Shown: piece by piece, positions 45,354-56,160 of the stretch | How the letters are laid out: every line of letters begins with the position of its first letter | How positions within the stretch are numbered: the first letter of the stretch is position 1 | Source of the DNA: Tupaia tana | Lineage: Eukaryota; Chordata; Mammalia; Scandentia; Tupaiidae | Assembly: GCA_026018925.1 (NCBI GenBank) | Contig: JAKSZU010000008.1 | Coordinates: 10,829,626-10,893,625 of the forward strand | DNA: 64,000 bases | Direction: 5' to 3' | Made by a program: the position numbers and the translations under genes | The notes under the pieces: generated by a model | The model's input: the letters and a program-made list of their open reading frames with translations, nothing else | Databases searched by the model: none | What the model was told of the DNA's origin: nothing

Positions 45354-45735
45354 CCTAATGACTGCAGTAGGATATGTAGCCACAGCTAGGTGCTACTTTA
45401 TAGGATGCGTAAAGTAAGACTTGTGTTCATGGAAATGTGGGTATCACCTGTGTTTGCTATGAGGGTATTCCGATTGATTAGGGTCTTTGGCGATACAATA
45501 ATTGTGAGGAGAAAACAGTATAGAATGCAAACATAGATACCAGAGACTGTGGGAGGAGAGTGGGAGATGGCAGAGGGTAAGAGATAGAGAATCAAGGATG
45601 GGGGGAAAAAAGCAAAACATACAGAAGACAAGATCATTTACTGACAATAACATGTTTGTTGATGTGCTTGATTGAGACAATATATAGTGTACTTTGGATG
45701 GAAAATAAATAAATAAATAAATAAAATGAGAAAAA
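45354..45735 (+). other. Probable 3'-transduced segment ending in a second A-tail
   Basis: Lies between the internal A-run and the right target duplication. It has its own purine-rich tract (GGGAGGAGAGTGGGAGATGG), TGATGTGCTTGATTGAGAC, GTGTACTTTGGATGGAAAAT, (AATA)n and an A-run. It is itself homologous to an L1 3' UTR. The likely origin is read-through into an L1 3' end next to the source copy. Confidence 0.7.
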
Positions 45736-45755
45736 AAAAAATGATTCACAATGTC
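45736..45755 (+). repeat. 20-bp target-site duplication, right copy
   Basis: AAAAAATGATTCACAATGTC, identical to 43255-43274. Sequence after it continues the split L2 fragment. Confidence 0.93.
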
Positions 45756-47299
45756 CCAGCTCTCAATGACCATATGACATAGAGAATTAAGTGTTGAAAT
45801 GGTAAGAATTGGGGATATTCAAGGGAGACAGCAGAGGAGATTGGAAAATTCTTGGATGAATTCAAGGTGCAAACATCCATGTATAGAGATGAGCAGGAAA
45901 GGGCCATGGGAGAGAAGGTCCCACCTTCTCTTCTTGCGTCCTTATATACTGTTGGCCATGGTAGATGGCCCCAAACTTGCATAAGACATCTTTCTCTAAC
46001 TTGACCCTTGATAATTCAACTTGAGAAGGTGTCTAGAGGAACTTGGAGCTTAAACTTCCAGACTGAAACATTTAGAATAGGATCACATTTGAAGTGGTAT
46101 TGAATTATACTCTAAAATGCTCATGAAAGCTGAGGGAAAATGCCAAATAATTTCTGAAAATTATCCAAAATGTGACATTTGTCATTATGATCTAAAGGGC
46201 ATGATGGAGGCCATGGTTAGTCATGGTTGGTCTTTAGGGCACTTGAAAAGTAAAACTTAAAACTGAGAGGCAAAAGAGGTCACAGAAAAAATAAAAATTA
46301 AGTTAGGTCTTTTATCTGGCTTGATTTTCAAGAAGGCTATTGAGAACTTTAAATACTTCTGATTTTTTTCCCTAATTCTAAGAAAATTTTCCTCTTTCAA
46401 TTCTCTTCTCTCACTAAAAGCAAAACAACACACACACACACACACATTTTTGCTACTCAGAGCAATCATTTATATTTTAGAACATTTAAAAAATGCCTTT
46501 TCAGATCATCTGGTCCAGTTTCTTGAAGTCTTTGAGGTTGCTCAGAGGCAACCTTGTGAGGTACCAGATTTTTCCCTTTTAAACTTACTTGGACCTCGAT
46601 TAGGTTGAAGTACTATTTCTGCCTGGTCTCAAAGTTACCCATGGGAGACGAGCACACGTGTTTTCCTTTCTGGATTTCACTTTGGATGGAACACATGATC
46701 CAAACGTGCAGCTTCCTCAGCAGGGCTGCTTTATTTCCCTCTCATTCTGTCATTCCGAGTTGGGTTTTGAGTTGCAACCACACTTTGGGGACTGCGCCTT
46801 CTGTTCTACCCTCTAGAAAACAGAGCACATGATTTCTCCCTTCTTGGCCTTTAGCCCAACTCTATGGGCTTTCCTTTTATATGAAGGGAGTTCAACGTCA
46901 TTCATTAATTTGGTTTCTTCTGCTCAGCCTTGTGGGATGGTGTCTGAGGATTTACCCTGTTGTTATCAGAGTTGTGGAAATGAACCCTGTTTCAATAACA
47001 GCACAAGAAAGCTGCCGTGGGCTGAGTTGAGCAGGAACCCAAGATACCTTAGACATCATTGTATTTTATGTAAATAGTAAACAACCACTTTCATTCAGAG
47101 TCAAAAGTTATTGTGGAGAAAACTAAAGACAATAATAAATAATAAAAAGCTTACCATTTTAATATGCTTAGTGTTGTGTGTGGATATGTTCACCAGCACG
47201 TAGGACTTTTTATTATTCACTTGTCTTTAGATAACAGGAAAGTTGTGATCCACTGTGACTGAGATGGCTGTTGATTTACAGCCATTAGACATACCATTT
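45756..47299. other. L2 remainder, then unrecognised sequence
   Basis: The first 100 bp continue the L2 fragment. A (CA)n run lies at about 46426-46446. 46500-47150 has no recognisable repeat and no convincing exon. Confidence 0.35.
46426..46446. repeat. (CA)n microsatellite
   Basis: About 10 CA units. Confidence 0.9.
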
Positions 47300-47550
47300 C
47301 TTGGGCCAACCCCATGACCTCAGGGATCTAGATCTCACATGGTCAACCGAGCAGTTCAAATCCCAGCCCTAATGGCTTGAAAAGCATGCCAAGCACATGT
47401 GTGTGCATACCCCATTTTCCCACCCTAACAGGCTGGAGAAATGGAGAAGGTATTGTGATGTGACCATGTCCCCTTATGGGGTGCTTCTCCCACTTCACTC
47501 TGTTTCTCTTTGGTAAGTGCAAGTGCAATCTGGCAAAATAATAATAATAA
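47300..47550 (+). mobile_element. SINE-A-like copy, old and diverged
   Basis: GGATCTAGATCTCACATGG, B-box-like GTTCAAATCCC, GGCTTGAAAAGCATGCC, GAGAAATGGAGAAGGTATTG, and an (AAT)-rich tail. Confidence 0.78.
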
Positions 47551-49971
47551 AAATTACCTTTCTTTGAGTTTTCAATATAGTATTTATTGTTAATAAGCTC
47601 TGCTATATTTTCTCCTTTCTTCCTTCTTTTCCTTCTTTTTTCCCCTCTCCTTAGTTTCTTTTTCCCTTCCTCCTCTTCTACCTTCCTGACTTGGTGAAAT
47701 GATTACAAAAATAACAAACACCAATCTCTAAAACAAGTTGGACCTTTTGTCCTTTGTCCTCAGGGAAATAAGAAACAGCAATGAGTGGTTTATTAATGGA
47801 AACAGTAGCTAAAATAGTAGGTTGGAATTAGGTGATAATAAAATGTTTACTTCACTTAGCAAGAAGATAAACGAGAGGTAAGGAGGTATGAGAAGTGCCT
47901 GAAAACTTTTTGAGTAGAAAGTAACCTCTGTCTGGTATTCCTCTATCATTGACTGCTTTTTTTTCATTTTATCAAATTTTAATGAGAAAGACAAGGAATT
48001 AGTCCTAAGAATATTAGTGCAACTTCATGTAGGAGACTAAAGAAAAAAAAATAAAGGAAAATATTTCCTTCACAGCTACTTGAGTTCTGGGAAGAAACAT
48101 TGCTAAGTGAGAGTGAGTTAGAGAATTTTTCTTTGAGTTCTTGTCACGTGCAATGAAAAAATGGATGTGGTAGAACCCCAAAGGGAAAGTGTATATTTGT
48201 TCTGGGAGGGAGAAGGTAGGGAGGAGCAGCCAAAACAAAGAGAGACTTACTTGTTGATTTCTTTTTTTTTTTCTCTTTTGTAAAAGTAAGATATAACTGA
48301 CTCTTAATGCAAAAGTTGGAAAATTGGCTAGAAGGCCACTCCAGTGTTTATACCAGGAATTGTCATTGACATAGACTTTGAGAAGATAGTTTTCTTTTCC
48401 TCTTTATCCATACATCCTACTGACTGCAGTTATCTTCGTTCTCAGTGTCCTTTCCACCAGGAACACAGAGCTCTATTTTCCTCCCTGTCCTGATCAGATA
48501 GCCCAGAGGAGGGCAGCCTCAGGGTCATGACGTAGACCTGGACCTTGTGTCCCAGTCCCTCTGAGCACTCCAGGAAGCAGGACCAGCCAGAGCTGCTATT
48601 CCTCTGGAGCACCCTGTATCCTTGGGCCTGGAAGCCCGGCTCTCCTCACTTGTTCTTTCTCGCCTCTTCTTCTTTCAACAAAGACTTACGAGCATCTTGT
48701 ATTGGTGGCTCATGGATAAATGTTAGGGATATCATGGGTAAGTTAAGGGTTGAGACTGAGAAGTAAACAGGGAATTAGCAAGCAGGCTGGAAAGAACAAT
48801 GACAGGCAAGGCTGGAGTAGAAGAGCACAGGGTGCTCCAAGATCCATCAAAGGGGAGCCCACAGTGGTCTGGGAGGCTGGGGAAATAGGCAGAGCTCAGA
48901 GAAGTGCCTTCATTGGCTCGCTCAGCCCAGGAGGCTCAGGGCACTTGAAGTCTGAGCAGTCAGTGAGGGAGTAGGGAGTTCATTTGGGGTGTGACAAGGT
49001 AATCACAGTCACAGAGGACGTCTACGGTTTAGGAAGGGAGGAAAGGACAGAACTTCTCAGTCACTCCATGTGCAAATGCATACAGTTGAATAGTAAATGG
49101 GTCAAAGCCATCGTGGAAAGGCTGCAACAGCTTCCCTTGGAACAAGGTCTAGGAAAGAGCCTGGGATGGGTAGCCATTCTTCAAGAAAATGAAGCTGGGA
49201 AGGCTCAAACATGACTTTTGTGGAAAAGGGCTTGTTGAGACCACATGCTCAAGGCCATCTTGTCCTGGTTTACAGCTGTACTCTGCTTGAGCACTCACTC
49301 ACCTCACGTGTCTGTCCACCTCGTGATAACCCACGTGTCTGCTCACCCTTGTAATAACTCATGTGTCTCAGGCAGCATCCATATTTCCTTTCCAAGTCTG
49401 CCCTGGCTTTGCTGCTTGCAAGAAAACCCTAGTTTCAAGGGAATGAGCTCTGGAAAAGACAAGAGCTCTCTCTTGTTCAGACACTTGGACAACTGACTCC
49501 TTGAGCTGCTCTCCCAGAGGAGGGGCTGTGAGGCTGTTTGCAGAGCAGTTAGAACACTGATGGGCACCCTTCCAGTAGTTTCCATTGGTCTCCTCAGCCC
49601 ACTTCCTTTATGAGTATAGGGTGGGTGAGAATAGTGGCAGGGATTCGTGGGAGGTAGAAAGCAGAGAGAGTAGTCTGGAAATAACATGCCAAGGTCTTTC
49701 AGGGAAATTTTTCCACAGAGAGTGTGCAAATCAGGGAAGAGTTACTCTCTAGTCATGGATCTCTATTTTGCTGGGTCCAAGAGCAAACTGGCCCTCTGGG
49801 TGTTCTGGGGTAGGGAGAATCAGGTGGTCAAAACATGCTCTAATAATTTTCTTTCACGTTGTCCATCAAGGTCAATGCTTTACTTTTTGAGCAACATCGT
49901 GGCTCCTCTTTGTACAGAAATCAGACCAAGGAGTTTTAGTCATCATGAAGATAAGAGGTAGTGATAATACT
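47551..49971. other. Long stretch without a recognised gene
   Basis: 47605-47690 is a pyrimidine-rich tract. 48500-49250 is single-copy-like with ORFs up to 76 codons and no domain. A short tandem repeat sits at 49301-49370. Confidence 0.3.
49301..49370. repeat. Short tandem repeat, about 27-28 bp unit
   Basis: CACGTGTCT, CACGTGTCT and CATGTGTCT recur at about 49305, 49332 and 49360, with similar CTCACC...GTGATAAC or GTAATAAC between them. About 2.3 imperfect units. Confidence 0.6.
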
Positions 49972-50212
49972 GGACTGATCGTAACTTAGTGGCTAAAGGA
50001 GCCAGATCCCACATGACCAACTGTGGTTTGAGTCTCAGTCTGACAGCTTGAAAAATATGCTGGCATTTGTGTCCAAATCCTCAAAGGATAGAGAGATGGA
50101 GGAGACGGGATCATGGCCTTATTGCGCCGCATTGTGGGGTGCTTTCTCCCTCTTTCTGTCTTTCTGGTGAGTACTCATGCCCTCTGGTAATTAAAAATAA
50201 TTTTTAAAAGAG
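49972..50212 (+). mobile_element. SINE-A copy, old type
   Basis: GTAACTTAGTGGCTAAAGG head, GGTTTGAGTCTC B box, GAGATGGAGGAGACGGGATC, ends TGCCCTCTGGTAATTAAAA. Confidence 0.8.
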
Positions 50213-50214
50213 AG

Positions 50215-50355
50215 ATAATAATAATACTTCCATTTCACATACTTCTTAAGGGATAAGTATTTTACAGCATTATTTTACTTTCTTCTCCCAACAAAACTGT
50301 AAGAAAAAGGTTATTATTCCCAGTACACAGATAGGGAAACAAAGCCTTAAACAAA
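50215..50355 (-). mobile_element. MIR fragment
   Basis: Plus strand reads AACAAAACTGTAAGAAAAAG, TTATTATTCCCAGTACACAG and ATAGGGAAACAAAGCC, a reversed MIR order. Confidence 0.65.
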
Positions 50356-50717
50356 TAAGTTTAGTATGGGAGGTAGGGAGGGGGAAGGGGAAGAAAAAGA
50401 AAAGTAAAGATACATTTAATTGACAAAACAATGAGAAGCTATTTACTGTAATATTTTTGTCCTGATAGATACGCATGGTATTCATGCTGGAAAAAGAAAA
50501 GTTGTACATTGTAAAGAGATATGTGATTAAATGTAAATAAATAAATAAACATATTTATGAAAAAAGGTTAATGTCTAGTATCTCAGAGTTATCAGTGATG
50601 TAAATTTCCTAATGGCTCAGAGCTACCCATTGATGAAGTCACTCTCAGAGAATAGGCAATCTTACTGCAGAGCTCATTTCAGAAGACTGTATTCTGTCTT
50701 AAGTCTATGTGCACAAG
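50356..50717. other. AT-rich unrecognised sequence
   Basis: Nothing supported. Confidence 0.35.
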
Positions 50718-50807
50718 AGGTGTTCATAAGTTCATGGAAAATACATATTATTAAAAATACATAATTTTTTACTTGAATTACATTTTTCTACAAAAATATC
50801 TTTAAGT
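50718..50807. mobile_element. Possible third MITE remnant
   Basis: AAGTTCATGGAAAATACATA matches the inverted end of the 2921-3038 element. The far end is not clear. Confidence 0.35.
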
Positions 50808-50853
50808 GGGTTTTTTTTTTTTTAATATTTGCCAAAGGGACGTGTACTTGCTG

Positions 50854-50888
<35 letters not shown>

Positions 50889-51130
50889 CAGAAAGAGAAA
50901 GAGAAAGAAAGAAGAGGGTGAGAGAGAGAAAGTAAGAAAGCACCCCCCCACACCCCTTGGGGAATGGTCACAACACAATCTCTTTTCCTTCATCTCTCCC
51001 TCCTTTTGGGATTTTGGGCATGCATGCACATGCACCTGGTATGTATTTCAAGGCACCATGTCTGGGACTTAAACCATATTGTCAGCCCATGTGGAATCCA
51101 GCCACCTCAACCATCATGTCACTGCAGGCC
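50808..51130 (-). mobile_element. SINE-A copy with enlarged GA-rich stretch
   Basis: T-run, ATTTGCCAAAGGGACGTGT, about 80 bp of GA-rich simple sequence (50854-50935), then the body and a head complement ending ATCATGTCACTGCAGGCCC. Confidence 0.83.
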
Positions 51131-51137
51131 CTTGAAG

Positions 51138-51377
51138 TTTCTTTCTTCCATGAGCAAGAGAGGAGAGAGAGAGAGAGAGAAAGCAGTAGCACCCCTCAAA
51201 AGGCCATCATGCTTCAATTCACCCCCAGCTTCAGCCACCTCCACTCCCACCCCCAATTATGGGCTCTCACACACCCGGTATACTCAGGGAGGTCTCCAGA
51301 CACGATCCCAGACCTACTCGTGCAAGACAGCTTTTCAGAGCATGGTGTTACTGCTATAACACCATCTGGTGCCTCAT
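51138..51377 (-). mobile_element. SINE-B copy, full length
   Basis: Tail complement TTTCTTCCATGAGCAAGAG, GA run, TTCAGCCACCTCCACTCC body, and head complement CTGCTATAACACCATCTGG. Confidence 0.72.
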
Positions 51378-51667
51378 TTTTCCACAAATTTTTTTCAAGT
51401 TCCCTTTATAAGAGAGGAAAATAACTCACACGTGTCCAGTGTTAGTGTTAAGTATTTCTCAGCTAAGCAGGAATCATAACTTGAAGGTTTATGGCTTCGA
51501 GACCCTGAAACTTTCATGGGTCAAGTAAGAAGTGCTGGTTACTGCCATGTTTCAGAGCTCTCTCTTAAGAAAGAGGGGGGGTTGACCAGGTGAGCACTCC
51601 TTTTCCAGCTAAAATAACAATAGAATCCATGATTTTATGAACATGAGCAATGCGTTTTACACATCTG
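51378..51667. other. Unrecognised sequence
   Basis: Nothing supported. Confidence 0.35.
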
Positions 51668-51915
51668 CATATATTTTTTTTTTTTGAGAGGTTTTCGCCA
51701 GAAAGACAGAGAGAGACAGAGACACAGAAAGCGAGAAATCACCCCCCAGGGGGGATGGCCATGCTGCAATCCCTTCACCTCCATTCTCCTCTCGGGATCT
51801 TGGGCACGCAAGCACATGCGCCCGGTGTGAGTTTAAGCCACCGGGTCCGAGACTCGAACCACAGTCGACTACATGGGAGTTCAGTAACATAGCCATTATG
51901 CTAACTGCTGCTTCT
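51668..51915 (-). mobile_element. Young SINE-A, tail end slightly shortened
   Basis: T-run then GAGAGGTTTTCGCCAGAAAG: the CCCTATAGC block is deleted. The head complement ATTATGCTAACTGCTGCTTC is of young type. ATATATTTTT occurs on both sides as a possible target duplication. Confidence 0.88.
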
Positions 51916-52945
51916 GACATCAATATATTTTTGATGCTCCAAATTTAATAATCTACTAACAAGACAGGATTCCTGTTCTGAAATGAAGTGCATGGGAAGA
52001 ATGTGGAGGCTCTGCTTGCCCTTAGGGACTGGGTTCTGATCTGCTGACCCTAGGCTGACCTAGTCCTCCCAGGCTCTGCAACTGTCTGGATTGGGAGCTC
52101 CAGGATAAGCAGAGACCAGGGAAGCTATTTGGGTCCTGGGGTAACTCAAGGTGATAGGAAGTGATAGGAAGAAGTGCCAAAGACAAGCCCATGCCCATCT
52201 CCATGGTGCTTGCTGGCTGGTTCAGTCTCTGTGTAGGCCCATAAATCATGAGAAGATATGGAAAGTTTATGAGATAATAGGAAAACCAAGAGTGAATCAA
52301 GAGGGCCTGATGTGAGCCTTACCTAAGGAAATAAGCACACTTGCTGGGGTTAAGGGCCCAAGATTACCCCCCACCTCTCCATTAAGCTTTTACAACAGAG
52401 ATGCAGACATTCTGGATCCCCCTCTGGAGCTCCCTCTCCTGCCACCTCTGATAATCAACTGAGCTGATAGATGCTCTGCATTCCTGAGAAATGACTAGCT
52501 TCCACTGGAGCTTGCAGTTTATCCTCACCCTCCATGACTGAGAACCTAGAAAAGAGACTTCTCACCAAAAGGCTTGCAAACATATTCTCTCTCAGTCTTT
52601 TCTGGGTGTTCTCGCCTGAACTCTAACAGACCTGAGTTCTGCTCAGGCTCACACTTCTGTCTCTGGTAAATTGTTTTACCAACCATTCACAGGCCCACTG
52701 CTCTACTGCATGACTGCCGAAGACATTCCTAAAAGCACATAGGTGGTCTCGCCGATTAGAAGTTGAGGGACAGTCCATTCACAGAGTGATGGTGACGGGT
52801 GAGGACTGCTCAGAAAAACTTTCTGTCTCCTGGATTAATGTCCGCTTCTTGTTTCTCAATTCTATTCTTATAATGAAGATGATGTTTCAAATAAATAAAC
52901 ATGACTTATTCATATGGTTTTTCACATTAGGAAAAAGCATCCTCG
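51916..52945. other. Unrecognised sequence
   Basis: 52340-52690 has an LTR-like pyrimidine-rich texture but no polyadenylation signal or terminal repeat. No exon seen. Confidence 0.3.
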
Positions 52946-53172
52946 GGGTCAGTTGGTGGTGTGGTGGGTAAGGTGACTGGATCTCACATGACCGACTGTG
53001 CAGTTCAAGTCCTGGACCCAGAGGCTTGAAAAACATGCTGGGCACATATGCATGTGTGCCCAAAATCCCCCAAAAAGGAAGAAATGAAGAAGGGATTGCA
53101 GTGACCAGCCCCCTGAAGGTGCTTTCTCACTTTCTCCCTCATGAGTGCATGTGACCTATAGCAAATTAGAAA
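52946..53172 (+). mobile_element. SINE-A copy, old type
   Basis: Head GGGGTCAGTTGGTGGTGTGG, B box GTTCAAGTCC, body, ends GACCTATAGCAAATTAGAAA. Confidence 0.85.
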
Positions 53173-53441
53173 GAAAACACATGAAAAAGTACTCAGTTTC
53201 ACTGAGTAATGCAGAATAGGGGGAAAGGCTGATCGAAACTAAAAGATAATTAAAAAAAAAAAAAAAGAAAGAAAAGAGAAAACACCCTCTGTCAGACCTT
53301 GTGTGCTAGTTTGCTGCCAAGAACAGGGTGACTAGTGTCATGTGACTAGTGTTTGCTCTTCCCAAGGCAGACAGCCTGGAGACTGCTGGTGCAGCCATCC
53401 TCTGGCTTAGCCAAGCTACCTGGGGCTGGACATGCATGGCA

Positions 53442-53708
53442 CATTTTTTTTTTTTTTTTTGAGAGGTTTTTGCTATAGGGCGCGTGCGCTCGCCAGACAG
53501 ACAGAGAGAGACAGAGAGATAGAAAGCAGGAAATCACCCCCCAGGGGGGATGGCCACGCCGCAATCCCTTCTCCTCCATTCTCCTCTCGTGATCTTGGGC
53601 ACGCACGCACACGCGCCCGGCGTGAGTTTAAGCCGCCGGGTCCGGGACTCGAACCGCGGTCGACTACGTGGGAGTCCAGCGACATAGCCATTACGCTAAC
53701 TGCTGGTC
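53442..53708 (-). mobile_element. Young SINE-A, closest to consensus in the window
   Basis: The complement of the A box (CCATTACGCTA, 53688-53698) and B box (GGACTCGAACC, 53645-53655) are both canonical. CpG sites are still abundant, indicating youth. CACATTTTT flanks both ends. Confidence 0.95.
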
Positions 53709-54839
53709 CCAACACATTTTTGAGCCCAGCATACAAGCTTCCAGGATATTTTCTGTGCCCTGCAGTCCCTTCTGTGAGTGTTCCGGTTTTTCCTAGGTCC
53801 GTGGTGAGGCAGGAGTTACAATGGCTCCTGCAGCCAGCAATTAGTCTCCCCAGCCCATCCCTCAGGAACCTCTTGCTGACTTAATAAGCCCAGGGAGAGG
53901 CTCTGTGCTGGGACGGTGGGTGCTGTCCTGGGCAGGGAGAAGCTCTGGAAAGGCTTGTGTGAGCCCGGAGTCCCACTCACACCCACCTGTCAGAGCTACT
54001 GACAGGCTCAGCCTACTGCCACACACTTCTCTTGGAAAGTGAAGTCCATCAGACCCCATTTAAAGAAAAAGATGGGGCAGCAGAAAATGAGGCCTTCTGT
54101 GAATAGAGAAGGCTGCCTTCCTGTCCCATGGCCCTGCTTCTTCATCAGTAAACACGTGTTTCTGACCTTCTGCCCACAAGTGAGCCAGCACGCTCTGTTC
54201 AGAAGACACCGACAGGATACCAGGTACTGACCACATTCAAAGCCCCAGTGTCTCCAGCTGGTACCGATGTACAGGCATCATTTGGAGTTTTCCCAGTGCC
54301 TTCCCCCTACCCAGTCATTCCTTACTCTGCCTCCATACAGCTTTTTTGTTTTGTCAAGGCTAGGCCTTTGGGTTAATGCTTATTGTGCCAAGGAACAGAA
54401 GGGTTCATGTTCAGTTTTGCATTTCAATGTCATCTCTTAAATTTCTAATTAGGCTTAAAAAATTCCATTTTGAGATAATAGTATTCATTTAAGTAAATGA
54501 AAGATTTTTTTTAATAACTCCTCAAACTGGCTTTAGAAGGAAGAACCATAGAAGTATTCCAACTGAGAAAATTTTAAAAATGATAAGATTAGAATAAATC
54601 AATTTTGCAGCTCCAAATGTATTAATAGATCTAGGTAATGAGCACCTATAGCTGCTAATGAGATCGGAGATAGAAGCTAAGAAGCAGGCAGGCAGGACTT
54701 AATGCCCAAAGATGGAGACATAGCAGTCAAGCTCTCACTAGAACTGCTTGCTCGCCAGAACAGTTTGTAGCAGTGGCTCAGTAATTAACCTACGCAGTAT
54801 GACCTAAAGCAATTTTGGCTTTTTCCATGTTCCCACTAC
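53709..54839. other. Unrecognised sequence
   Basis: No gene or repeat recognised. Confidence 0.35.
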
Positions 54840-55290
54840 ATTCTGGAACCTAGATAATGGTTTTTAGGGCCAGAGTTCTCAAACAAAGACTCAGCCAACA
54901 TTGACCATTGGATAATGGCCTCTAAGACCTCAAACTCTCATGGAAAGACTGACCGTCATTTACCAGAAGTTCTCTAAATATCCAGCTCCCCAGATGTATA
55001 GCATGACATACCTAACTTGTGACCCCACGAGGACAAAATGGGAGCAAATTCCTCCTTGGTGGGGAAGGCAGTCTAGGAGGAAAACCCTGTGAGAGCCACA
55101 GATTGGCAGCCCACTGCTCAGGGGCCCTCCCTGCAGGGGAGCTTTTCTCTGTCAATATATTCCTCTTTGTTCCCCTGTGTTCATCCACCTTCTAATTCTT
55201 TACGAGTGAGAGACAAAGAATCAGTTGGCTGCTGTTTCTCCACTGGGTATTGGCCTGATCATCCCAGTATCGAACTTCACATTAAGAGGG
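54840..55290 (+). mobile_element. Possible retroviral LTR
   Basis: The order of a U3-like region (CTCTCATGGAAAGACTGACC), then CACTGCTCAGGGGCCCTCCC, GGGAGCTTTTCTCTGTCAAT and TATTCCTCTTTGTTCCCC resembles a class I endogenous retrovirus LTR with a decayed AATAAA. The ends are not defined and no internal retroviral gene adjoins it. Confidence 0.4.
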
Positions 55291-55479
55291 ACAATCAGGC
55301 ATTACGTTTCTCCTGATGGGAGGACACTCCACGACTTAACTTAAGCTGTGTACTTGGAACAAAACAGTGACTGAATTTGATAAAGTCTATAGGTTCAACT
55401 TCCAATCTATAGAAAATAAGAGATAAGGACAAGTTGGACTCTCCCTTGGGGCTGCAATCAGGAAAATCCAGACTGCTGA

Positions 55480-55740
55480 GCACAGTGGACAAACCCTGTG
55501 TGTAAGGAGCTGGGTCCCACACGGACAACTGTGGTTCAGGTCCCAGCTTTGGCAGCTTGAAGAACACACTGGGCATGGGTGTGTGTGTCCCAAATTCTGA
55601 GGGGATGGAGAAATGGAGGAAAAAGTGTAACCGTGCAATGTGACCATGCCCACTGAGAGGTGCTTCCCCCTTTCCCCCACTGCTCTCTAGTGGAGTGTGT
55701 GTGGTCTCTGACAATAAAAAGCAACTGGTAAATAAAATTT
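55480..55740 (+). mobile_element. SINE-A-like copy, old and diverged
   Basis: AAGGAGCTGGGTCCCACACG, GGTTCAGGTCCC, GGCAGCTTGAAGAACACAC, GAGAAATGGAGGAAAAAGTG, ends TCTGACAATAAAAAGC. Confidence 0.78.
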
Positions 55741-55803
55741 CAGCGGTTGGAAAATCTGTAAGACTCACAGTCTGTGCAGTGTGTAGATATTTCTAACATA
55801 AGC

Positions 55804-55886
55804 TTTTTTTTTTTTTTCCAAATGTTTATTTCTTTCATGAGTGAGAAAAAATCAGAGAGAAAGTGAGACAGGTACCTCCACAGGGC
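55804..55886 (-). mobile_element. SINE-B tail fragment
   Basis: T-run, AATGTTTATTTCTTTCATGA, then a GA-rich stretch to CAGGTACC. The next SINE follows directly. Confidence 0.55.
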
Positions 55887-55887
55887 C

Positions 55888-56030
55888 TTTTTATTTGTTT
55901 CTCGTTTTTTCTCATGGAGTGTACACCTTCACCAGAGAGAGACAGAGAGAGGAAAAGTGAGAAATCACCCCCCCTGGGAGAATGGCCACATTGCAATCCC
56001 TTCACCTCTATTCTCCTCTTGGCATTTTGG

Positions 56031-56068
<38 letters not shown>

Positions 56069-56160
56069 CTGGTGTGATTTTCATTGCCAGGTCTAGGACT
56101 CGAACTACAGTCAGCCTTGTGAGAGTCCAGCATTTTAACCAGCGTGCCACCTACTGGCCC
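55888..56160 (-). mobile_element. SINE-A copy, old type, with (CA)n expansion
   Basis: Tail complement, GA stretch, CCCCCCCTGGGAGAATGG. A CA microsatellite at 56033-56064 sits at the same family position as the TG runs at 22.7 and 36.8 kb. Head complement ends CCACCTACTGGCCC. Confidence 0.87.

Larger units (their letters stand above)
43275..45735 (+). mobile_element. ORF1-only LINE-1-derived retrotransposon (HAL1-like), complete
   Basis: A 2,461-bp insertion bounded by a perfect 20-bp target duplication, so its ends are firm. In order it holds three 125-bp 5' monomers (43290-43664), about 106 bp of leader, a complete 333-codon ORF1 (43771-44772), a 3' UTR of about 560 bp with a purine/G-rich tract and an A-run near 45332, then about 380 bp of extra sequence ending in (AATA)n and a second A-run. 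There is no ORF2: after the ORF1 stop the sequence goes straight into 3' UTR and no reverse transcriptase or endonuclease motif appears. ORF1-only 'half-L1' elements (HAL1) are known in mammals. Whether this lineage is described I cannot tell. It would need L1 ORF2 protein in trans. Confidence 0.9.

Noticed and set aside
43275-45735. Ordinary full-length or 5'-truncated L1
   Set aside because: Both ends are defined by the target duplication and the 5' monomers are present, yet there is no room for an ORF2 of about 3.8 kb.
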